Positions 17,537 to 25,461 of a stretch of DNA of 64,000 nucleotides are shown in pieces (position 1 is the first letter of the stretch; each line of letters opens with the position of its first letter). Position numbers and translations under genes: made by a program. The stretch is from Nonomuraea sp. NEAU-A123 (lineage in GTDB: Bacteria > Actinomycetota > Actinomycetes > Streptosporangiales > Streptosporangiaceae), in contig NZ_JAHFZZ010000007.1 of NCBI RefSeq assembly GCF_018603905.1, positions 561,376 through 625,375 of the forward strand. The letters are read 5' to 3'. Below the pieces are notes generated by a model. The model saw only the letters and a list, made by a program, of their open reading frames with translations, did no database searches and was not told the origin of the DNA.

Positions 17537-18745
17537 TCAGAGGAAAGCGGCGAGGCCATCGAGGAGCCGGTCCACGTCATCGGCGGTGTTGTACGGTGCC
17601 AGACCCACTCGCACGGCGGGGTCCTTGAGCTTCAGCGCGGTGAAGGGCTCGTGGGCGTAGAACGACCCGGCCACTGCCACCACGTCGCGCGCGGCCAAGC
17701 GTGCCTGGGCCTCGCGTGCGTCGCGGTCCTCGAGGGTCATGAGGAGCGTCGGGGTGCGGTCGGGGGCGTTCGAGTGCAGGGTGATCGCGTCGCCGAAGGC
17801 CCGCAGACCCTCCTGCAGTCTCGTCCGCAGCGACTGCTCGTGCTCATGCATGGAGCCCAGCGACCGCGTCAGCCGCTCCCTGCGCGAGGTCCCCGTACCC
17901 GGGTCCATAGCCGCCAGGAAGTCGACGGCGGCGGTGGCGCCCGCCAGGATCTCGTAGGGGAGCGTGCCGAACTCGAAACGCTCCGGCACGGTGTCAGGGG
18001 ACGGCACGAGCTTGTCCGGGCGCAGGGTTTCGAGGAACTCGGGTGCTGCCGCTAGTACGCCGCAGTGCGGTCCCAGGAACTTGTACGGCGAGCAGACGAA
18101 CAGATCGGCTCCGAGGGCGGGCACGTCCACGAGGTGGTGCGCGGCGTAGTGGACTCCGTCCACGTACACCAGGGCGCCGACTTCGTGGGCCCGGTCGGCG
18201 ATCCGGCGGACGGGTGGCTTGGTGCCCAGCACGTTGGAGGCCGCCGTGACCGCGACCAGCCTGGTGCGCGGTGAGAGGGCCCGGTCGTACGAGTCGAGGT
18301 CCAGCTCCGTGGTGTCGGCGTCGATCTCGATCCAGCGGACCGTCACTCCGGCGCGCTCGGCCGCCTGGATCCAGGGACGGACGTTGGCGTCGTGGTCCAG
18401 ACGGCTGAGGATGATCTCGTCGCCGGCTTTCCAGCCCTTGGCCAGGTGGTGTGAGAAGTCGTAGGTGAGCTGGGTGGCGCTGCGGCCGTGGACGATGCCG
18501 TTCGCGGGCATGTGGAGCAGGTCGGCGTAGGCGGCGCGGAAGTCCGCGACGGCGCGCTCGGCGTTGAGCTCGGACGGGCTGATGGTTCCCCGGTTGGACA
18601 GGGGGCCGGTCAGCGTCGCGGCGATGGCGTCCGCGACGGGGCGGGGGGTCTGCGTTCCGGCCGGCCCGTCGAAGTAGGCGAGGCCGGTCTCGAGGGAGGG
18701 GAAATGGGCCCGGAGGGCGGTGAGGTCGATGGCCATAGTTTCCAC
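17537..18745 (-). CDS. class V aminotransferase, cysteine-desulfurase-like
   Basis: 402 residues from GTG 18745; ATG 18736, preceded by AGTGGA, is an equally good start. PLP fold type I: the Schiff-base lysine is in CSPYKFLGPHCG, and the cofactor aspartate and histidine are in VYVDGVHYAAHH. The N-terminus FPSLETGLAYFDGPAGTQTP is typical of the cysteine desulfurase-like subfamily (TIGR01976 type), whose members lack the mobile Cys loop of IscS and whose substrate is generally unknown. It is divergent from a LysR regulator, which probably controls it. No Fe-S cluster genes are nearby, so a role in general Fe-S assembly is unlikely. Confidence 0.85.
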   Translation of the reverse strand: METMAIDLTALRAHFPSLETGLAYFDGPAGTQTPRPVADAIAATLTGPLSNRGTISPSELNAERAVADFRAAYADLLHMPANGIVHGRSATQLTYDFSHHLAKGWKAGDEIILSRLDHDANVRPWIQAAERAGVTVRWIEIDADTTELDLDSYDRALSPRTRLVAVTAASNVLGTKPPVRRIADRAHEVGALVYVDGVHYAAHHLVDVPALGADLFVCSPYKFLGPHCGVLAAAPEFLETLRPDKLVPSPDTVPERFEFGTLPYEILAGATAAVDFLAAMDPGTGTSRRERLTRSLGSMHEHEQSLRTRLQEGLRAFGDAITLHSNAPDRTPTLLMTLEDRDAREAQARLAARDVVAVAGSFYAHEPFTALKLKDPAVRVGLAPYNTADDVDRLLDGLAAFL

Positions 18746-18826
18746 TTTCTGTCCGGGCGCGTCGGGGTGCCTTTACTCTGGCGTCGACCTCGCGACCACG
18801 TAAAGCGATGGATCTCGAAGAGAAAG

Positions 18827-18841
18827 TTCATAATCCATGAA
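18827..18841. promoter_or_regulatory. candidate LysR box
   Basis: TTCATAATCCATGAA is a 5+5 bp palindrome with a T-N11-A core in the gap between the divergent aminotransferase and lysR genes. It overlaps the lysR start codon, as expected for an autoregulatory LysR site. No experimental support. Confidence 0.4.
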
Positions 18842-19802
18842 GTCTCAGCCGGATCTGAAGCTCCTGGCCACCTTCCTGGCCGTGGTGCGCCAGGGCTCGA
18901 TGGCCGAGGCCGCGGCGGCGCTCGGCTACGTGCCCTCGGCGGTGTCCCAGCACATCGCCGCACTGGAACGCGACATGGGCATCGAACTGATCGTCCGCCG
19001 CCCCGGTAGTCGGCTGATCCTCACCGCGGCCGGCCGGTCCCTCGCCCAGGCGACCGAGACGCTTTTCGATGCGACCGCGCGGTTCCAGGACACCGCCAAC
19101 GGCATCGCGAACCGCGAGATCGCCGAACTGCGCGTCGGGACCTACCCCAGCGCCATGACCTACCTGCTCCCGGAGGTCCTGTCCACGCTCAGGGCTCGCC
19201 GCCCGGGTCCCCGGATCCGTCTCATCGTCGTGGAGACGGAGGAAGGGGTGCCGAGGGTGAAGTCGGGGGACATGGACCTGCTCGTCGCCTACCGCTACCT
19301 GCCAGAGGACCCACCGGCCCCGTCCGAGGCGTTGACGATCACCGTCCTGGGGCGCGAACCGCTGGTCCTGGTCACGGGTGCCGAGCCGGGGCGCCGACAC
19401 CCGGTGGAGCTGGCCGAATGCCTGGAACGGGAGTGGGTCTCCGGCCACGCGCACAATCCCGACCGGCGTCTGCTGCTCCGCTGGGCCGGAGAGCTCGGGA
19501 TCGCGCCCCAGGTGACACTGGAGACCGAGGACCTGCACAGCATGCTCGCCATGATCCGAGCCGGCCTGGCGGTGGGCCTGATCCCGGCCACGATCCTCGG
19601 CGCAGGACACGACGCCGGAATCGAGAGGGTCGTTCTACCACCCGGGGTCGCTCCGCTCCACCGGGAGATCCTCGCCGTCAGCAGACCCGGCGCCCGTCCC
19701 CCGATCGTCAACGAGCTGGTCACGCTCCTGGCCGGTGCCGTGGAAGGGGCACCGGGCCCGGCGCAGGATGGAGGGGTACGCGCCGAGCCCGGTGAGATCT
19801 AG
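18837..19802 (+). CDS. LysR-family transcriptional regulator
   Basis: 321 residues. N-terminal winged helix at about 1-65 (LATFLAVVRQGSMAEAAAALG, PSAVSQHIAALERDMG), then the periplasmic-binding-like effector domain (LRVGTYPSAMTYLLPEVL, MIRAGLAVGLIPATIL). It is divergent from the PLP enzyme with 91 bp between them, the classic LysR arrangement, so that gene is its probable target. Its stop codon shares the tetramer CTAG (19799-19802) with the stop of the convergent lipase gene, so the two genes overlap by 4 bp tail to tail. Confidence 0.9.
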   Translation: MKSQPDLKLLATFLAVVRQGSMAEAAAALGYVPSAVSQHIAALERDMGIELIVRRPGSRLILTAAGRSLAQATETLFDATARFQDTANGIANREIAELRVGTYPSAMTYLLPEVLSTLRARRPGPRIRLIVVETEEGVPRVKSGDMDLLVAYRYLPEDPPAPSEALTITVLGREPLVLVTGAEPGRRHPVELAECLEREWVSGHAHNPDRRLLLRWAGELGIAPQVTLETEDLHSMLAMIRAGLAVGLIPATILGAGHDAGIERVVLPPGVAPLHREILAVSRPGARPPIVNELVTLLAGAVEGAPGPAQDGGVRAEPGEI

Positions 19803-20947
19803 CAGTTGCCGAGCGCCGGCAACCCGAGGACGCGAAGCCCGAGCCACTCGATGGCCAGCGGCCCACCCTCAACAGCCCCCGTCACATGACTGGGCGCTGG
19901 AAGTGACACCCACCGCACGTTGACCCCCGCCCGGCAGTACTCCGAACGCAACGTGGCCGAGATCGCCTGCGGAATGATCTCATCCCCCTGAGCGTGGTAG
20001 ATGAACATCGGCACCCGCGGCGCGATCGCCCCGAGCCGGTTCTCATTGAGCCGAGCCAGCCACTTGGGCTGGTTCATCAGATCCACGGAACTCAGGTCGG
20101 AGAACCGAAGACCGGCCAGCTTGCCCTCCAGGTCGCCCACACAATCATCGGCGGCGTCCGCGAGCAGGGCGCGCCCCCGGTCGTTGAGGTCGGCTTGAAT
20201 GTTGAGCTCCGGATAGGCGGCGTCCAAGCCGATCCCGGCCGCGGCGGCCAGGCCGAAATTGGCATCGCCGTCGAGGTGGGTCGCCACCGCGCGCAGGTCG
20301 GCGGGGACTCCGCCCGCGGCCACGCCCTTGAGCTTCAGCTCCGACGCGTACGACGGCTGGAGCTGGGCGGCCCAGGCGGCCGACGCGCCGCCCTGCGAGT
20401 AGCCCATCACCGCGACGGGCCCGCCGGTGGACAGGCCCGAGCCCGACACCCGCGTCGCGGCCCTGATCGAGTCCAGTACGGCGTGACCCTGCGAGATCCC
20501 GGCCATGTACGTGTGCACGCCGGGCGTGCCGAGGCCCTCGTAGTCGGTGATGGCCACCGCGAACCCCTTGAGCAGGAACAGACTGACCAGCGCGAGCTCG
20601 GCCTCACCGCCCTGACTCATACTGACCGAGGGCGCGCACTGGTCGCCGAGGCCGTGAGTGCCGGTCGCGTACCCGATGATCGGGCGCTTGCCCAGCGGGT
20701 AGCTCGCCTTGGGTACGAGCAGGGTGCCGGACACGGCGTTCAGCGAGCCGGTGGCGGAGGTCGAGCGGTAGAGCAGGTGCCAGGCGTTCACCGGGACTTC
20801 GAGCAGCTTGCCCGGCAGCAGGTAGACGGTGGTGGGCTGGGCGGTGACCACGTCCCCCGCCGCGGCCGCGTGGGCCGGCTGGGTCGCGACGAAGGACGCG
20901 ATCAGTACGATGATCATGGACAGGCTGACGCGGACACGTAACCTCAT
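19799..20947 (-). CDS. secreted lipase, alpha/beta hydrolase (secretory lipase family)
   Basis: 382 residues from ATG 20947, which begins a signal peptide (MRLRVRVSLS, hydrophobic core, cleavage near AHAAAA). Family features of secretory lipases (PF03583): nucleophile elbow GYSQGG (Ser about 184), acid in YHAQGDEIIP (Asp about 322), histidine in PAPSHVTG (about 354). LVPKASYPLGKRPIIGYATGT-type residues near the oxyanion hole are also present. Role: extracellular hydrolysis of lipid esters. A conserved N-terminal ITDYEGLG follows the family pattern. A palindrome upstream may bind a TetR-type lipid regulator. It overlaps the convergent lysR by 4 bp. Confidence 0.88.
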   Translation of the reverse strand: MRLRVRVSLSMIIVLIASFVATQPAHAAAAGDVVTAQPTTVYLLPGKLLEVPVNAWHLLYRSTSATGSLNAVSGTLLVPKASYPLGKRPIIGYATGTHGLGDQCAPSVSMSQGGEAELALVSLFLLKGFAVAITDYEGLGTPGVHTYMAGISQGHAVLDSIRAATRVSGSGLSTGGPVAVMGYSQGGASAAWAAQLQPSYASELKLKGVAAGGVPADLRAVATHLDGDANFGLAAAAGIGLDAAYPELNIQADLNDRGRALLADAADDCVGDLEGKLAGLRFSDLSSVDLMNQPKWLARLNENRLGAIAPRVPMFIYHAQGDEIIPQAISATLRSEYCRAGVNVRWVSLPAPSHVTGAVEGGPLAIEWLGLRVLGLPALGNC

Positions 20948-21002
20948 GTGCCACCCCTCTCCGTGGGGTTCACTCATGGGAAGGCGGCGCCGCGAGCCGA
21001 TC

Positions 21003-21018
21003 GTTACCCGTCGGTAAC
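21003..21018. promoter_or_regulatory. GTTACC-N4-GGTAAC palindrome upstream of lipase
   Basis: Perfect 6+6 bp inverted repeat 56 bp upstream of the lipase start codon, in the divergent gap to the next gene. TTACC/GGTAA half-sites are typical of TetR-family regulators in actinobacteria. Which protein binds is unknown. Confidence 0.45.
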
Positions 21019-21158
21019 CCCATGTCAAGGCCCGAAATATCAGCGATCCCGAGCCGGTCTCAGACTGCCTCCCACGCCACATAACACTGGCCACCACCGC
21101 ATCACCGGGCCGCCGGGAAACGGTGAACTCAACCGCGAGCGTCGGGCACCATGGACGG

Positions 21159-21737
21159 ATGGACGCTGGTTCGGTGACCTTTCTGCGCGAACTCCTCGCC
21201 GAGACCGGCTGGGTGGAGCGCACCCGCGAGCTCGGCATGGCGCTGCGGACCACCCGCTCGCCCGGCGGCCTGCTGCTGGTGGGCACACCCGACGGCGAGC
21301 CGTGGCATCTCACCGCGCACCTCTCGGACGAGGCCCGGCTGTCCGACCTGCCGCAGCTCGCCCCCACGCTGGTCCGCTGGGCACCGCGCACGGACGGCCC
21401 GGCCCATCTGCGGGTCGGGCTCGACCGGATCCAGCAGGCGGGGCGGGGCGAGACGCTGTTCGTGGTGGCCGAGCAGGAGGCGCCCGAGCCGCTGCTCGAA
21501 CGGGTCGATGACGCCCGCCGTACGGGGGCGACGATCTTGGCGTTGGAGGGGGGCGACACGGCGCTGAAGGGGCTGGCGCACGACGCGATCGCCGTGCCGC
21601 GGCTCGGGCCGATCACCTTCGACGGCGCCCAGCACCTGGTCAGCATGGCCGCGGGCGAGCTGCCGCAACGTCCGGGGCTGCGCGAGCGCCTGGCCCGCCT
21701 GTTGGAGAGGGTGAACGGCCCACAGGTCGCCGACTGA
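21159..21737 (+). CDS. conserved-type actinobacterial hypothetical protein
   Basis: 192 residues from ATG 21159; an ATG 8 bp upstream is out of frame. No signal peptide or membrane segment. The body reads as a single alpha/beta domain: VRWAPRTDGPAHLRVGLDRI, GETLFVVAEQEAPEPLLERV, ARRTGATILALEGGDTAL, AHDAIAVPRLG. The last part faintly recalls SIS-type sugar-isomerase strands, but no active site is visible. It stands alone between the divergent lipase and a convergent lysR. Function unknown. Confidence 0.65.
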   Translation: MDAGSVTFLRELLAETGWVERTRELGMALRTTRSPGGLLLVGTPDGEPWHLTAHLSDEARLSDLPQLAPTLVRWAPRTDGPAHLRVGLDRIQQAGRGETLFVVAEQEAPEPLLERVDDARRTGATILALEGGDTALKGLAHDAIAVPRLGPITFDGAQHLVSMAAGELPQRPGLRERLARLLERVNGPQVAD

Positions 21738-21779
21738 CGACGGCCGGGCCGCTACGTGCCAAGCGGCCAGGCCGGGTCG

Positions 21780-22772
21780 CTACGAGTCGAGCGGCCGGGC
21801 GGTGGTCTGGGGATGGCCGACGGGATGGCCGACGGGGTGACCGATGAGGTGGCCGACCAGGTTGGCGTCGAGCGCGGCGGTGGCGTCCTCGATCGCGCCG
21901 ATCACGACCGCCTGCACCGGATCCGGCTCTCCCGATCTCGTACGGCTGACCCGCGTGACGGCATCCAACCGCCGCGACCCCACGTCCCGCACTTCGCTCA
22001 CCCGCACCTCCCCCTCCGGCACGTCGAGCAGGGCGAGCGACGGCACGATCGCCACCCCGTACCCGGCCGTCACCAGCGCCAGCGTGGGATCGAACTCGGT
22101 GATGACGTGCACCTTGCGCGGCTCGAACCCATGCAGCCCGGCGAGCCGGTCGAGCGCCTGGCCGCAGGCCTGCTCGGGTTCGCTCGCCACCCACGGCAGC
22201 TCCGCCAGGTCGGCGACCGTACGCGGTTCGGGCCAGCCGGGCGGCACCACGATGCGGTACTCGTCCACGTAGAGGGCACGGGTGGCCAGCGACGGCTGCG
22301 CCAGCACCGGCAGGCTCATGTCCTGCTCGGTGATCAGCACGTCCACGGCCCCCAGCCGCAACTCCTGCAGCGCGGGCGGCCCGTACACCTCGTGGATGAC
22401 TGGGATGATCTTGGGGTGGCGGGCGGCGAGGTCGCGCATGGCGGGCAGCAGCAGGTGCTTGATCGCCGTCGGGAAGGCGGCGATCCGCACCGGTCCGGCC
22501 AGCCGTTCGGTGAAGCGGGTGAGCTCACGCCGGGCCTCGGCCAGCTCGTCCTCGACGCGTTCGGCGTATCCGGCGAGCACCCGGCCCGCCGGGGTGAGCG
22601 AGACGCGGCGCTGCGAGCGGTCGATGAGGGCGAGGCCCACCTCGCGTTCGAGCTGGGCGAGCTGCTGGGAGACGGCCGACGGCGTCAGGAACAGGGCTTC
22701 GGCCGCGCGCATGACGCCGCCGCGACGGGCGACCTCATGCAGGACACGCAGCCGGCGGGGGTCGATGTCCAT
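21780..22772 (-). CDS. LysR-family transcriptional regulator
   Basis: 330 residues. HTH at the N-terminus (LRVLHEVARRGGVMRAAEAL, TPSAVSQQLAQLEREVG) and an effector-binding domain (VRIAAFPTAIKHLLLPAM, VTAGYGVAIVPSLALL). The C-terminus carries a short tandem repeat, GHLIGHPVGHPVGHP, coded by near-identical 12-bp units (about 21810-21850). This is not part of the family and is probably slippage. It is divergent from a membrane protein-cyclase operon across a 71-bp gap that contains a strong palindrome, so those genes are its likely targets. Confidence 0.9.
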   Translation of the reverse strand: MDIDPRRLRVLHEVARRGGVMRAAEALFLTPSAVSQQLAQLEREVGLALIDRSQRRVSLTPAGRVLAGYAERVEDELAEARRELTRFTERLAGPVRIAAFPTAIKHLLLPAMRDLAARHPKIIPVIHEVYGPPALQELRLGAVDVLITEQDMSLPVLAQPSLATRALYVDEYRIVVPPGWPEPRTVADLAELPWVASEPEQACGQALDRLAGLHGFEPRKVHVITEFDPTLALVTAGYGVAIVPSLALLDVPEGEVRVSEVRDVGSRRLDAVTRVSRTRSGEPDPVQAVVIGAIEDATAALDANLVGHLIGHPVGHPVGHPQTTARPLDS

Positions 22773-22807
22773 GCAGGTCAGCTTACGCTAACCTTTAGCA
22801 ATCTTTA

Positions 22808-22825
22808 TTTGCGCTTCAGCGCAAA
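22808..22825. promoter_or_regulatory. palindrome TTTGCGCT-TC-AGCGCAAA in the lysR divergent promoter
   Basis: Perfect 8+8 bp inverted repeat with 2-base spacer, 19 bp before the start of the divergent membrane-protein gene. It is the best operator candidate for the LysR protein. As RNA it would also form a hairpin close to the ribosome site of that gene. Confidence 0.5.
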
Positions 22826-22843
22826 AAATCCTGACAATGGCGC

Positions 22844-23095
22844 ATGAGCTTCCTCGTTGCCGTCGTCGGCTGGCTCGGCGCGGCGTTACTGCTGTTCGGG
22901 TACGCCATGATCACCGCGTCACGGATGTCCAGTGACGGCGCCCCCTACCAGCTCGTCAACCTGGCCGGCTCGATCGGCCTGATGGTCAACAGCGCCTGCA
23001 ACGCCGCCTGGCCCTCGGCCGGCCTGAACCTGGTCTGGGCCCTGATCGGCACCACGGCCCTCTACAAGCTCGTCAAGATCGGAATCGCCAAATGA
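22844..23095 (+). CDS. small membrane protein, CBU_0592 type
   Basis: 83 residues with two to three hydrophobic helices (VAVVGWLGAALLLFGYAM, YQLVNLAGSIGLMVNSACN, LNLVWALIGTTALYKLV). The pattern GWxGAxLLLxxYxxxS followed by YQxxNLxGSxGLxxNS matches the CBU_0592 family of small bacterial membrane proteins of unknown function. It overlaps the next gene (cyclase) by 4 bp (ATGA), so they are co-translated. Located in the cytoplasmic membrane. Confidence 0.8.
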   Translation: MSFLVAVVGWLGAALLLFGYAMITASRMSSDGAPYQLVNLAGSIGLMVNSACNAAWPSAGLNLVWALIGTTALYKLVKIGIAK

Positions 23096-23736
23096 TCGTC
23101 GAACTCAGCCACCGCATCACTGACGGCATGGTGACCTACCCGGGCATCCCTGGGCCGGTGATCGGCACGCACCTCAGCAGGGAGTCCTCGCGCGAGGTCT
23201 ACGAGCCGGGTACCGAGTTCCACATCGGGATGATCACGCTGGCCGCCAACACCGGCACCTACCTGGACACTCCGCACCACCGCTACGCCGACGGGCCGGA
23301 CCTGTCACAGGTCCCGCTGAGCAAGCTCGCCGACCTGCCGGGACTGGTGGTACGCTCCGAGGGCGTCAGGCAGGTCGTCCTCGACGAGGGGCTGGACGTG
23401 CGCGGCCGGGCCGTACTGATCCAGACCGGGTGGGACCGGCACTTCGGCACCGACAAGTATCAGCACGGGCACCCCTATCTCGCGCCCGAGTCGGCGGCCT
23501 GGCTGGTCGAGCAGGGCGCGGCGCTGGTCGGCATCGACTCGCTGAACATCGACGACACCCCCTCGCGCGGCCCTCGCCCGGCGCACTCGGTGCTGCTTCA
23601 GGCGGGCATCCCGCTGGTCGAGCACCTGACCGGACTCGCGGCGCTGCCGGATGAGGGCTTCCGCTTCCACGCCGCACCGCCGATGGTGGCGGGCATGGGG
23701 ACGTTCCCCGTCAGGGCGTACGCGGTGATCCCTTAG
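23092..23736 (+). CDS. cyclase/kynurenine-formamidase-like metal hydrolase with altered metal motif
   Basis: 214 residues. ELSHRITDGMVTYPGIPGP at the N-terminus and GVDxxxID-like VGIDSLNIDDT plus HSVLLQAGIPLVEHLTGL later are standard for the cyclase family (PF04199), which hydrolyses amide/formyl bonds with Mn/Zn. The signature HxGTHxDxPxH, whose histidines bind metal, reads NTGTYLDTPHH here. The first two histidines are Asn and Tyr; the Asp and final His remain. This NTGTY variant is probably a subfamily with a different metal site or function. Coupled to the CBU_0592 gene and probably LysR-controlled. The 3' end overlaps the convergent dehydrogenase by 26 bp. Confidence 0.8.
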   Translation: MIVELSHRITDGMVTYPGIPGPVIGTHLSRESSREVYEPGTEFHIGMITLAANTGTYLDTPHHRYADGPDLSQVPLSKLADLPGLVVRSEGVRQVVLDEGLDVRGRAVLIQTGWDRHFGTDKYQHGHPYLAPESAAWLVEQGAALVGIDSLNIDDTPSRGPRPAHSVLLQAGIPLVEHLTGLAALPDEGFRFHAAPPMVAGMGTFPVRAYAVIP

Positions 23737-24712
23737 CGTCCATGGTGATGATGATCTTCCCGGTGGGGTGGCCTTCGGCGAGGTAGCGGATGGCGTCCGC
23801 GGTGTCGGCGAGGGGGTAGGTGCGGCCGACCACCGGGGTGACCACGCCGGACTCGATCAGTTGCGTGAGCTCCTCCAGCTCCTGGGCGCGTTCCTTGGAG
23901 GCCAGGCCGCGCAGGTGCTGACTGGTGAACATCGAGACGAAGGGCGCACGCATCTGGCGGGTGTAGCCACCGAGCAGTCCGCCGGCGTCATGCCCGCCGC
24001 CGGCCAGCACCAGCGTCCCGCGCGGGGTCAGGGCGCGCCGCAGCAGCGACAGCGGGCGGCACCCGGCGATGTCGATGATCACGTCATAGCTCGGCCCGTC
24101 GCGGTCGACCTCCTCGCGGGTGTAGTCGATGACCTCATCGGCGCCGAGCGAGCGCACCAGGTCAACCTTGCCGGTGCCGCACACGCCGGTCACCCGCGCG
24201 CCGGACGCCTTGGCGATCTGCACCGCGAACGACCCGATGCCGCCGGCCGCGCCGATGACCATCACCTTCTGCCCCGCCCGCACCCGGCCGCCGTCGCGGA
24301 CGCACTCCAGCGCGGTCACCCCGGAGATGGGCACCGCGGCGGCCTGCTCGAACGACAGCCTGGGCGGCTTGGGGGCGAGCCGCCCGCTTGCGGCGGCGGT
24401 GTATTCGGCGAACGTGCCGCCCGAGCTGGTGCCGTACACCTCGTCACCGGGCTGGAACCGCCGCACGCCGGAGCCGACCGCCACCACCACCCCGGCCAGC
24501 GCCCGGCCGCGCACCGCCACCTTGGGCTTCGTCAGCCCGAACGCGACCCGCGCCCCGTACGGCCGGCCGGTCATGCAGATCCACACGCCCGGGTCCACCC
24601 CGGCGGCACGTACCTGGACCAGCACCTGGTCCTCCCCGATCGACGGCTGGTCCACCTCGCGTAACTGGAGAACATCGGCCGTGCCGTACACGTCCTGGGC
24701 GATCGCTTTCAT
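23711..24712 (-). CDS. NAD(P)-dependent medium-chain dehydrogenase/quinone oxidoreductase
   Basis: 333 residues. ATG 24712 has GAGGAG 10 bp upstream; longer starts are not supported. Zinc-independent MDR family: MKAIAQDVYGTADVLQLREV, GRALAGVVVAVGSGVRRFQPGDEVYG, cofactor loop VIGAAGGIGSFAVQIAKASG, and GRTYPLADTADAIRYLAEGH near the end. The catalytic-zinc cysteine is absent, as in quinone reductases, so it probably reduces quinones or enones with NADPH. A pair of AATCYTTGAC direct repeats lies upstream. Confidence 0.88.
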   Translation of the reverse strand: MKAIAQDVYGTADVLQLREVDQPSIGEDQVLVQVRAAGVDPGVWICMTGRPYGARVAFGLTKPKVAVRGRALAGVVVAVGSGVRRFQPGDEVYGTSSGGTFAEYTAAASGRLAPKPPRLSFEQAAAVPISGVTALECVRDGGRVRAGQKVMVIGAAGGIGSFAVQIAKASGARVTGVCGTGKVDLVRSLGADEVIDYTREEVDRDGPSYDVIIDIAGCRPLSLLRRALTPRGTLVLAGGGHDAGGLLGGYTRQMRAPFVSMFTSQHLRGLASKERAQELEELTQLIESGVVTPVVGRTYPLADTADAIRYLAEGHPTGKIIITMDAKGSPRTP

Positions 24713-24734
24713 GATGAAGCTCCTCGATGTACAG

Positions 24735-24769
24735 AATCTTTGACACCTCGAAAGTAGCAAATCCTTGAC
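24735..24769 (-). promoter_or_regulatory. direct repeats AATC(T/C)TTGAC upstream of dehydrogenase
   Basis: AATCTTTGAC at 24735-24744 and AATCCTTGAC at 24760-24769, 9 of 10 identical, 25 bp apart start to start. They lie within 60 bp of the dehydrogenase start, so they are likely regulator half-sites. One may overlap the -35 region. Confidence 0.4.
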
Positions 24770-24802
24770 CTCATGTCTAGAAACTTTTACATCGCCCCGC
24801 AG

Positions 24803-24898
24803 CGGAGGGCCGGCCCCCGAGCGCGGAAGCGGCCACCGCTGTGATCATTCAGGTGCGATCTGAAGATCATGCGGTGGCCGCGCGGACCCCGGCCCTCC
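24803..24898. other. long imperfect stem-loop in intergenic DNA
   Basis: Three nested paired blocks: GGAGGGCCGG (24803 on) with CCGGCCCTCC (to 24898), GCGGCCACCGC (24829-24839) with GCGGTGGCCGC (24871-24881), and TGATCATTCAG with CTGAAGATCA around a short loop. A 95-base hairpin with about 30 base pairs is much larger than a simple terminator. It could be a small structured RNA, a two-way terminator or a mini-transposon relic. No protein frame fits. Confidence 0.5.
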
Positions 24899-25003
24899 TG
24901 ACGCGGGCCCAGATTCACTGACGCGCCGAATTCAGGTAGACGCCGAAACGTCGATTGAGAAAAGCCTGCAGCTACTAATAAAAGAATAACTCCGGAAAGC
25001 AGA

Positions 25004-25041
25004 CTACGGCGAGCCGCCGCCCGGTCCGCGGCCCGCCGTAG
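25004..25041 (-). terminator. terminator hairpin downstream of small secreted protein gene
   Basis: CTACGGCG (25004-25011) pairs with CGCCGTAG (25034-25041), and the GC-rich interior can pair further (GCCGCC/GGCGGC-like). It lies 58 bp beyond the stop codon of the minus-strand gene. Confidence 0.6.
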
Positions 25042-25098
25042 CCTTACTATGCTCTGCGTCCCATCACGTCCGGGCTCTCAACCGAGCCCGGTCGCGAG

Positions 25099-25461
25099 TC
25101 ATTTGCAGGTGGACGCGATGCAGATGTTGATCTTCTTGATGATGACCGTCGGGTTGAACGACGCGTAGGTGTTGAAGACCGAGTCCTTGATGACCGCGAA
25201 GTTCACCGTGGTCTTGTTGAGGTTGTTCTGGAGGATGCCGATCTCGTTGCCGTTGAGAGCGCGGTTACCCGTGATGTTGATCTTCACTGGGATCCCGGCG
25301 ACCGTGTTGTTGCAGGTGACGACGTTGGCGAGACCATTGGAGCAGGAGTAGCCGCCGGTGGCCTGCGCCATGGAGGCGCCACCCACCAGCGCGGAGCCGA
25401 AGAGGCCGAGCATGAGTGCGACCGAGGCCACTCGCGTGTTCGTCTTCATGGAATTAGCCAT
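25099..25461 (-). CDS. small secreted four-cysteine protein of unknown function
   Basis: 120 residues from ATG 25461 (MANSMKTN); ATG 25449 is an alternative with better spacing to GAGAGGG. Signal peptide with cleavage near SMAQATGG. The mature part of about 85 residues has four cysteines in two pairs: near its start (GYSCSNGLANVVTCNN) and at its very end (NICIASTCK), suggesting two disulfides. The middle is rich in Asn/Ile/Thr beta-type sequence (ALNGNEIGILQNNLNKTTVN). It is not a chaplin by pattern. The GC content is low for this genome. A strong terminator follows and a long AT-rich leader precedes it, which suggests high, regulated expression. Confidence 0.75.
   Translation of the reverse strand: MANSMKTNTRVASVALMLGLFGSALVGGASMAQATGGYSCSNGLANVVTCNNTVAGIPVKINITGNRALNGNEIGILQNNLNKTTVNFAVIKDSVFNTYASFNPTVIIKKINICIASTCK

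Noticed and set aside
25099..25461. Chaplin or lanthipeptide precursor
   Set aside because: No chaplin GN-repeat pattern, and no lanthipeptide synthetase, protease or exporter gene nearby.
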